Shown: one piece after another, positions 53,844-61,514 of the stretch
Position numbering within the stretch: position 1 is the first letter of the stretch
Layout of the letters: the number at the start of each line of letters is the position of its first letter
NCBI GenBank assembly: GCA_963704405.1
Contig: OY969903.1
Location: 2,046,001 to 2,110,000 of the forward strand
Direction of reading: 5' to 3'
From: MFD01213-c1 sp963704405
GTDB lineage: Bacteria > Planctomycetota > Phycisphaerae > Tepidisphaerales > Tepidisphaeraceae
DNA length: 64,000 nt
The notes under the pieces: model-generated
Seen by the model: only the letters and a program-made list of their open reading frames with translations
What the model was told of the DNA's origin: nothing
Database searches by the model: none
Program-made: the position numbers and the translations under genes

Positions 53844-54247
53844 GGTTGCTCCTTCAAAGTGTGAATCTTCCAGGCGTTGCCGGTCCCGCCAGCCAACATA
53901 TCGCCGGGCCGGCGGGCGACTGCTAAGCATAGCATCGGTGGAGGGGTGGCGAACACTGACGAAGGAGAAATGCACCGTCAAACGGTGAAACGCTGAGGTC
54001 GGAAAAGAAATAAATTGGGAGAAAATCCGGATGAAATCACTGGGCGCGGTTTGGGCTTTCGGGCAGGCGATGGTGCATGATAATTAGTGCAGGGAATGGC
54101 TTGATTTTCATGGCCTGCGGCAATGGTTGTGGAAGCGGATCATTGCTCGTTGCGGGGGACGCTTATAAAGTCTCGAAAATGCTTTGTTTAGGTGTGGGTC
54201 AATTGTGGCGGTAATTGAGCGAAACTTTGTTCTGTGCGGCGCATGTG
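53844..54247. other. intergenic region, divergent promoters
   Basis: About 400 bases between the aldo/keto reductase and sigma factor genes. CCGGGCCGGCGGGC-type GC-rich pairs are seen, but no defined terminator, RNA gene or repeat copy. TATAAA at ~54172 is a possible -10 for the sigma gene. Autoregulatory ECF promoter elements could lie here but were not identified. Confidence 0.35.
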
Positions 54248-54808
54248 ATGGATGAGACGAGTCAAAAGTCTGATGAGCTCGAGAGGCCTTCGGCCGCGAC
54301 TATGGCGGTGTCGACGGAGCAGCTTTTTGAGAAGGCGGTGCGGGATAATTCCCGGCGGCTCTTAGGAATTGCGCGGGGGATTGTGGGGAACCGGGCTTCG
54401 CCGGAGGATGTGGTGCAGCAGGCCGTGATGAACCTGTTCCAGCACCGTGCGAGATATGATTGGCGGGAGCCGGGCGGGTTGCTTCGCCGGGCGGTGGTGA
54501 ATGAGTCGCTGAGGATTCTGCGGCAGCCGCGGATGGCGGCAATGGAAGAGGATTATCACGTCGGTTCAACCGACTCACCCGACAGCCGCCTGGTGGAGCG
54601 AGAAACGGTGCTGCAGGTTCGGGAAGCGATCGACAAGCTGCCGGAAAATTTTCGGGCGGCGCTGGTGTTGTGTGAGTATGAGAATATGCCGTATGCGCAG
54701 ATCGCAGAGACGCTGAACGCGAGTGTGCCGCAGGTGAAGACCTGGATTTTTCGAGCGAGGCGGCAGCTCGCGGAAATGTTGAAGGATATCGCGCCGGCCC
54801 AGGAATGA
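54248..54808 (+). CDS. ECF RNA polymerase sigma factor
   Basis: 186 residues, sigma-70 family ECF type with region 2 (EDVVQQAVMNLFQHRARYDW) and region 4 (LPENFRAALVLCEYENMPYA then QIAETLNASVPQVKTWIFRA). The next gene encodes a membrane anti-sigma-like protein, so activity is probably released by an envelope signal. The start is uncertain: a TTG at 54215 and ATGs at 54248 and 54302 are in frame. Confidence 0.9.
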   Translation: MDETSQKSDELERPSAATMAVSTEQLFEKAVRDNSRRLLGIARGIVGNRASPEDVVQQAVMNLFQHRARYDWREPGGLLRRAVVNESLRILRQPRMAAMEEDYHVGSTDSPDSRLVERETVLQVREAIDKLPENFRAALVLCEYENMPYAQIAETLNASVPQVKTWIFRARRQLAEMLKDIAPAQE

Positions 54809-54895
54809 TGCGACTTCAGATACGAACCGAGACGCGGCGCGTATCTGCTTCTTGAAGTCCGGCGCTGCGGTTTGAATTTGTTGGAATGATTGACT

Positions 54896-55525
54896 ATGGC
54901 TACCACTGAACAGGATCTGGAACTTCTGGAGATGTACCTGGATGGCGCGCTGGACGCTCCTGAGATGCAGGCGCTTCGGCAGCGATTAGCTGCTGAGCCG
55001 GAATTGTCGGCGGCGCTGGATGAGGTGCGATCGCAGCGAGCGATTCGTCAGCAAGTCTGGAGCGCGATGGAGCCAGATGCTGTGGCGGCGGAGCGATTGA
55101 CATGGCGGATTCGCGGGGCGATTGCGGATCAACAGCGGAAGCCGCAACATCGGACGGGGCAGTGGCGAATTGCTCGATATGGATCGGCGGCGGCGGCTTG
55201 CATCGTGCTTGGTTTCTTCGGTGGATGGCTGGGCCGAGGTGGTCATGGGTCGCAGGCGGCTGCGCCGGGCGAGCGCGAGCCCGTCGTTGCGGTGAATAGT
55301 ACGCCTGGCAATGCAGATGTGACGGCCATAGCAGCAACGCCGAACGCGCCGGTTTATGTGCCGGTGACCAATGAATATGGACAGGTGGTGGCGTGGCAGT
55401 CGTTCAAAAATGCGGGCGAGGCAAAGGATTTCACGGAAGGTTTGCATCGCGTGCGCGATGCGACGGCGAGCGGACCCCAGGATGAGAAAGTGAAGTTGAT
55501 TTCGGAAGAAGAAGGGAAGTTTTAG
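54896..55525 (+). CDS. membrane anti-sigma factor
   Basis: 209 residues. The N-terminal ~80 are helical with LLEMYLDGALDAPEMQALRQ, the anti-sigma-domain pattern that binds ECF sigma factors (without the HxxxCxxC zinc motif). One membrane helix (YGSAAAACIVLGFFGGWLG) follows, then an outer domain with VYVPVTNEYGQVVAWQSF. It lies 87 bases after the sigma gene. With the HtrA-like gene after it, it resembles a SigE-RseA-DegS-type stress arrangement. Confidence 0.82.
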   Translation: MATTEQDLELLEMYLDGALDAPEMQALRQRLAAEPELSAALDEVRSQRAIRQQVWSAMEPDAVAAERLTWRIRGAIADQQRKPQHRTGQWRIARYGSAAAACIVLGFFGGWLGRGGHGSQAAAPGEREPVVAVNSTPGNADVTAIAATPNAPVYVPVTNEYGQVVAWQSFKNAGEAKDFTEGLHRVRDATASGPQDEKVKLISEEEGKF

Positions 55526-55633
55526 GTTTCAGGTTGCGGCCATAACACAAGGCCTGTTTGGATTGGGCATCAGGCACGGGCGGGAGGCCTGTGCCACGTT
55601 TTCGGTCACTGTCTGGAAGCAGGATTGAGGGTC

Positions 55634-56794
55634 ATGCGACGGATCGGTTCCGGTCATTTTCTTGCAGCAGCCGCGGCGCTGGCGGCTGGTTTGGTTTCAT
55701 CGACATCATTGTTCGCACAGACACCTCAGCAGCCGACGCTTCTGCAGCAGTTGAGCGAGGATACGCAGCGGGTTTATGAGAATACGCGGGGGAGTTTGAT
55801 TCGCGTTCAATTGCCTACACCACAGTGGCTGGAGCAGATTAACGAGCGCGAGAAGTTTTTGCGGAAGTGGGGAACGCAACTGAATCCTGAGGTGTTGCAG
55901 CAGTTGCAGAAGGAGCAGGAAACAGCGCGGGCTGAAGAATATCGCCAGGTGGCGGCCGCCTCATCGACTCAACCCGCGGTCAGCACCACGCAAATGAGTG
56001 CGCCGTCGACGACGCAGTCTTCGGAAACAAATGGCTTGCAATTCCCGCTTGGGCATTCAATGCCGGAAGATCCCGGCAATCTGGTGCTGGTGGTGACGGG
56101 CCTGATGTATGACAACGACGGGCACGCTGTCGTGCCGTTGTATGTTGAACGCAAGCTGATCGGGAATGTGCCACTTCGGGTGCTGATGGGCAACGGGGAA
56201 GTGACTTCCGCAAAATTTGTCGGCTCTGATCGGCATACGCATTTAACCGTTCTCCAGCTTGAAAATCACAACGGACCGCCGGCGACGCTGTCGCCTCGGC
56301 GGCCGGAGGATGGTGTGCTGACATTGGTCGTCGCGCCCGAAGGCGGTTCGCGGCTGGTGGTGTGGACCAATGCTCATCCGGAGCAGGGCCTGGTGCTGAT
56401 GGCGGATGGATCGGTCGGCGGGTTTGGATTTGAAGGCGGATTTCTGGGGGCGGCCGAATGCAAGCCGATCGTGGATCAGATCATCGCAACGGGCGAAGTT
56501 CACCGTGCGGTGCTCGGGGTAATGGTCAGAGAAGTTCACAAGGATGACGTTCTTCGGCAATCGCTGCCGGCGCTGGGCAGCAGACCGGCGATTCGTGTCC
56601 TTCGGGTTGACGCGAACTCGGCGGCCCAGCGCGGGGGACTTCGCGCGGGGGATCTGATCCTGGCGATCGCCGATCAGCCGGTAGGCGATGCGCCGACATT
56701 CGCGGCGGTGATCGCCACGCGCCGGGGGAAGACAGACCTTCAGGTGCTCCGGGGGGATGCGGTGCAAACTTTTAATGTCGATTTGCAGCCGTAG
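55634..56794 (+). CDS. HtrA-like PDZ protein lacking the catalytic triad
   Basis: 386 residues. Signal peptide (HFLAAAAALAAGLVSSTSLF) and a helical linker precede a trypsin-fold region whose HtrA landmarks are recognisable but altered. The His motif TNNHV is YDNDGHAVVPLYV, the Asp motif RTDIALIQL is RHTHLTVLQLE, and the GNSGGPL loop is GGFGFEGGFLGAAEC. A PDZ domain follows (~290-380: SAAQRGGLRAGDLILAIADQ). I infer a periplasmic pseudoprotease that senses or scaffolds. Genomic position after the sigma/anti-sigma pair supports a signalling role. Confidence 0.72.
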   Translation: MRRIGSGHFLAAAAALAAGLVSSTSLFAQTPQQPTLLQQLSEDTQRVYENTRGSLIRVQLPTPQWLEQINEREKFLRKWGTQLNPEVLQQLQKEQETARAEEYRQVAAASSTQPAVSTTQMSAPSTTQSSETNGLQFPLGHSMPEDPGNLVLVVTGLMYDNDGHAVVPLYVERKLIGNVPLRVLMGNGEVTSAKFVGSDRHTHLTVLQLENHNGPPATLSPRRPEDGVLTLVVAPEGGSRLVVWTNAHPEQGLVLMADGSVGGFGFEGGFLGAAECKPIVDQIIATGEVHRAVLGVMVREVHKDDVLRQSLPALGSRPAIRVLRVDANSAAQRGGLRAGDLILAIADQPVGDAPTFAAVIATRRGKTDLQVLRGDAVQTFNVDLQP

Positions 56795-56928
56795 CGAGAG
56801 CGAGTTTCTCGACTTACGGTGCGTTTATACATCGCCGTATAGCGGCAATGTGGCGAAATCTTTCGATTCGACTTCGCACGAGCACGTGCCGCCCGCAATA
56901 AGGCGGGAGAAGACCTCCACGCATTTTT

Positions 56929-59045
56929 CTACTTCATCTTCAGCCGCAGAACCGACGCTGAATATCGCGGGAATTCCTGTGTGAAATCAGCGGACGGGTT
57001 GTTGATCGCCAGCGGCTGAGCCGAAACCTTCGTCGGCTCGGCGACCGTGTTCACGTCTGTTGGATTGCCGGTGACGACTGTGCCAGTCGCACCCGTAATT
57101 GCGGCCACACCTTTTAAGACAATGTGAACCTGCTGGGCGGTTGGGCGGGTGTTGACGAACTTGATGATGATGTCCCCGGTCGCGTCATCCCGGCTTGAGG
57201 CAGCAAAAATTGTTTCCATCGGTCGCGCAGCGGCGGGCGACTTTGAATCGGGCGCTTCAGCGGCGCGGGGAGGCTGGGTGGCGGTCCGGCTTCGATGGCG
57301 GCGGTGAGAGTAACGGGAAGCACAACGTCGCCGCGGTTTTGGCCGTACATCGACTGCACATAATAGGACGGCGAACCGAAACTGTTCAGCGCGTCGTAGC
57401 CGATCAGGTCTGTCACCCATTGCCAGGAACCGGGATTGACGTCGGTGAGCAGCGGGGCGTAGCAGGACATGACGACAACGTCGCTGTTGCGTTCGAGGCC
57501 GGTCATCCAGGCGGCGTCGCCGAGGGCGGAATGAAGCGACGGCGTGAGCGTGCGGTTTGGCGGCACCTCGCGCGAGGCCCACTCCCCGACGAAAATCTTC
57601 GGGCCGTTGCGATCGGTCTTATCGTAATGATGAACGTCGCGTTCCATCGCGACGGCGGGGCGATAGTAATGGTCATCGATCACATCAGGCGTGCGCGTGT
57701 GCACCTTTGTGGTGGCGATCAGTTGAAGCTTGGGATATTTGGCTTTGATCGCATCGGCAAATTGAGCATAGCGGCCGTCATAGGTGCCGTGCCCCCCGCG
57801 ATCGTCGAACCAATCTTCGTTGCCAATCTCGACGTAGGTGAGCTTGAATGGATCGGGGTGGCCGTCCTTGGCGCGCTGCTGGCCCCACCGGGTATCGGGT
57901 CCGCCGGTGACGTATTCAATTTCTTCAATCGCTTCCTGAACGTAAGGCTCAAGCTCCGGCCCCGCGGCGATGTGCTGGCCGCGAAGCGTATAGCCGGCGA
58001 ACACCGCCAGGACAGGCTCCATCTTCAGGTCTTCGCACCAGTTGAGAAATTCGAGCAGCCCGAGCCCGTCGGAGGAGTGATATCGCCACGGGCTGTTGTG
58101 GCCGGGACGGTTTTCGAGAGGGCCGATGGTTTCTTTCCAGTTAAAGCGTTCGTTGAAGAAGTCGCCTTCCAGGTAGTTGCCACCGGGGAAGCGCAGGAAA
58201 GACGGCTTCATGCCGGCGAGCAGTTCCATCAAATCAGCGCGGTTGCCATTAGGGCGATCGTGATACGTTTTTGGAAACAGCGAAACGAGATTGAGCCAGA
58301 CGGTTCCCGGAGAAGAGGTGGCGATGACAAAGCTGTTGTTCGTCGATGCTTCGACCGATCCGGTCTTCAGCGTGACCTGATACCGATTCCATCCTGCGCC
58401 GACATTGGCGACGGTGGCGCTGGCCGCGGGGGCGGCGGCGTTTTCATTGTTCTCGATGCTGACCGTCAGCGGGCCCGCAAAACCGGCCGATGCGCGAGCG
58501 TAAAACGAGGCGACATATTCCGTGTTGGGCTTGACGGGAATGCCCCAGTAGCCGTCGTTGGCGACGCCAACCCGGGCGGCGCCGCCGGCGGAAACCGCGT
58601 CGATACGAAGACTGTGCGTGAGCGCGACGGTGTTGATCGGGTTTTCGGTGTCCACCACCATCGAGCCTTGTCCGCCGTTCGATGTAACCAATGACCAGTG
58701 GAATGGTTTGGATGGCGGGTCCACAGGCGGAGCCATGCGCGGTGAAATTACTGCCGGCTCACCTTTAGCGCGGCGCGGCGGTTGGGGAATAGGGGCATCT
58801 CGGAAAATTCGATTTTGAATCAACTCGCCGTAGAGACCTCCGTCGTAGGAATGGTTGATTTCTTCGGTCATCAGGCCGTAGAGCATCGGGCTGATGCGCG
58901 GGCCGGGTTGGTCGGCATTGACTGTGAGTTCGGGGGATTCCGTTGGCGCAGGAGTTTGCCCTTGCGCCATGATCGTAAAACCTGCGACAGCAGCCGTAAA
59001 AAATCTGGCGATAGTAATACCACGGCGGCGATTTGAAATGCTCAA
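56929..59045 (-). pseudogene. alpha-L-arabinofuranosidase, GH51, frameshifted
   Basis: A secreted enzyme (signal IARFFTAAVAGFTIMAQGQT) with the GH51 layout: SPMLYGLMTEEINHSYDGGL, FLRFPGGNYLEG, acid/base Glu in YVEIGNEDWF, nucleophile Glu in IFVGEWASREV. Around 57265 the frame breaks: LPVTLTAAIEAG is followed, in another frame, by PMETIFAASSRDDATGDIII and the closing beta domain ending VLRLKMK. One missing base in a C-rich stretch explains it. The start is a TTG with AAGGAA upstream, chosen because the signal peptide begins there. It removes arabinose from arabinan, arabinoxylan or pectin. Confidence 0.85.
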
Positions 59046-59222
59046 GTGATGTTTCCTTCCAGCCGGCCCGGAAATGGGCAAATAGGCTTTCAAATAATAT
59101 ACCGCCGCAATGGTGGCGAGTTGAAGCGGGCGATTAAAATGTAACCGAAATTGGCGATCGTGCTAAACGGAGCACGCGCATCTGGCTCGACACCGGCAAG
59201 ACGTCCGTGCTACAAGTGGCGC

Positions 59223-61492
59223 ATGAAATTCAAACCGTCCCTCACGGGCTGGGTTCTGCTGATGGGCGCCATGATCTTCGCAATGCCGGCAACTGCCACG
59301 GCCTCCGACGTCGGAAGCACAATCCTCTGGTATCAGCAGCCGGGAAAAAATTACATGAATGACGCGCTGGCCGTCGGCAATAGCCGGCTGGGTTGCCTTG
59401 TTCTGGGCTCGACCGCCGCGGAGCGAATCGCGATTAATGAAGACAGTCTCTGGACTGGTGATGAGAACCCAACCGGCGATTACGGGAAGATGGGGGAATA
59501 TCAGGTTCTGGGAACACTGGGGATCGATTTACCCGGACATGAAAATGTCACGGAGTATCGGCGTGATCTTGATATCGCGCATGCGCTGGCGCACGTACGG
59601 TATGAGGTCAACGGCGTGCATTATTCCCGCGAGATTTTTGCGAGCCGGCCGGCGGGCGTCATTATCATTCGGCTGACCGCCGACAAACCTGCAAGCTATA
59701 CAGGCAGTATCAGCCTGATCGATTCGCATAAATCCAAAACGGAGACAACCCATAATCGATTGTCCTTTGCCGGGGCTCTTCGAAATGGATTGAAATATGA
59801 AGCGCAACTCGCCGTCAGTGCGGCAGGGGGGAAGCTTGCAGATAATGGAGTAAATGCCACATTCACCGGATGCGACAGCGTCTCGCTCGTGCTGGCCGCG
59901 GGCACCGACTACGCCATGGACTATGCCCAGAAATATCGCGGCGAAGCGCCCACGCGCGTCTTATGAAGGCTGTGGAAACGGCGAGCGGAAGCGATTATGA
60001 AGCCTTGAAGTCAGACCACATCCGCGATTTTCAATCTCTTTTTAATCGTGTGACAATCGATTTCGGGCGTTCCAATGCGGATCAGTTAGCGACGCCGACC
60101 GACGAACGCAAAGTGAACGCGGCTAAAATCGTCGACCCCGAACTGGAAGCGCTATTGTTCCAATATGGCCGGTATCTGCTGATTTCCTGCTCGCGGCCGG
60201 GTGGTTTGCCGGCAAATCTGCAAGGGCTTTGGAACGACACCAACACCCCTCCCTGGCACTGCGATTATCACTCTAATATTAACGTCCAGATGAATTACTG
60301 GCCGGCCGAGCCGAGCAATCTGGCCGAATGCCATACGCCGTTTTTTGATTTGATTTCCAGCCAGTTGCCGGCGTGGCGCGCGACGACAGCCTCTGCGCCG
60401 GAATACCAGCTTCCCGGCGGTGCGGTCCGTGGCTGGGCGATTCGCACATCGCACAACATTTTCGGCGGCATGGGCTGGCAATGGGACAAGACTGCCAATG
60501 CCTGGTATTGCCAGCATCTTTGGGAGCATTATGCGTTCGGCCTGGATAAGGAATATCTCAAGACCGTCGCTTATCCGATCATCAAGGAAACGTGCGAGTT
60601 CTGGCAGGATCATCTGAAGGCTTTGCCCGATGGCCGGCTGGTTGTACCCAACGGCTGGTCGCCGGAGCATGGCCCGCATGAAGACGGCGTCAGCTATAAC
60701 CAGGAAATTGTGTGGGATTTGTTTAATAACTACGTCAGCGCCTGCGATGCGCTCAATACCGACAAAGACTACCGTAATGAAATCGCAGACATGCGCGACA
60801 AGCTGGTGGTCCCGGGGGTTGGAAGCTGGGGCCAGTTGATGGAATGGATGACGGAGAAACACTCGAAGGAGCTGGATACGCTCGGCGATCATCATCGCCA
60901 CACATCGCACCTGTTCGGTGTGTATCCTGGCCACCAGATCAGCGCCGTGAAGACGCCGGAACTGGCCGCCGCCGCGAAAAAATCACTTGCGGCCCGCGGC
61001 GATACCGGCGACGTGCGCGAGTGGTCGTTCGCGTGGCGCACGGCCCTTTGGGCCCGGCTGGGCGATGCCGAAGCCGCGCATCGTCAGCTTCAGCAGCTTT
61101 TTTCGGATCGCAATACGTGCCACAATCTGTTCGGTCTGCATCCGCCGATGCAGATGGACGGAAATTTCGGCATCACGGCGGGAATCTCAGAAATGCTCGT
61201 GCAAAGTCAGGATGCAGAGATCCATCTACTGCCCGCGCTGCCTTCGGCCTGGCCGGATGGCTCGGTGGAAGGTCTTCGCGCTCGGGGCGGTTTTGAAGTG
61301 GGAATGACATGGCAGAAAGGCGTGCTTACTTCAGGGAAGATTACGTCAAATGCGGGAGGAGTTTGCCGATTGCGATTGCCGGTGAAACTAAAGGTATCCA
61401 GTGCAGCCGGTGAGGTGACTGTTCATGATGCTGGCCCGGATGTAATCGAATTTGACACAAAGCCCTGCGAAAAATTTTCGCTTTTGCAATGA
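59223..61492 (+). pseudogene. alpha-L-fucosidase, GH95, frameshifted
   Basis: Signal peptide (WVLLMGAMIFAMPATATASD), N-terminal beta domain ILWYQQPGKNYMNDALAVGN, then the (alpha/alpha)6 core: VQMNYWPAEPSNLAECH, GWSPEHGPHEDGVSYNQEIV, HHRHTSHLFGVYPGHQI, WARLGDAEAAHRQL and GNFGITAGISEML. Near 59955 the frame changes: YAQKYRGEAP continues as HARLMKAVETASGSDYEALK in the next frame. A single C missing from GCGCCCACG accounts for it. Full length would be ~755 residues. GH95 releases fucose, typically from xyloglucan, and some act on galactose in the same linkage. Confidence 0.87.
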
Positions 61493-61514
61493 AGTGCTGT
61501 GTCACAAAGGAACG

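Noticed and set aside
57195..58694. 499-codon open frame on the plus strand
   Set aside because: Antisense to the GH51 gene, whose catalytic motifs are clear; the plus-strand product has no recognisable domain.
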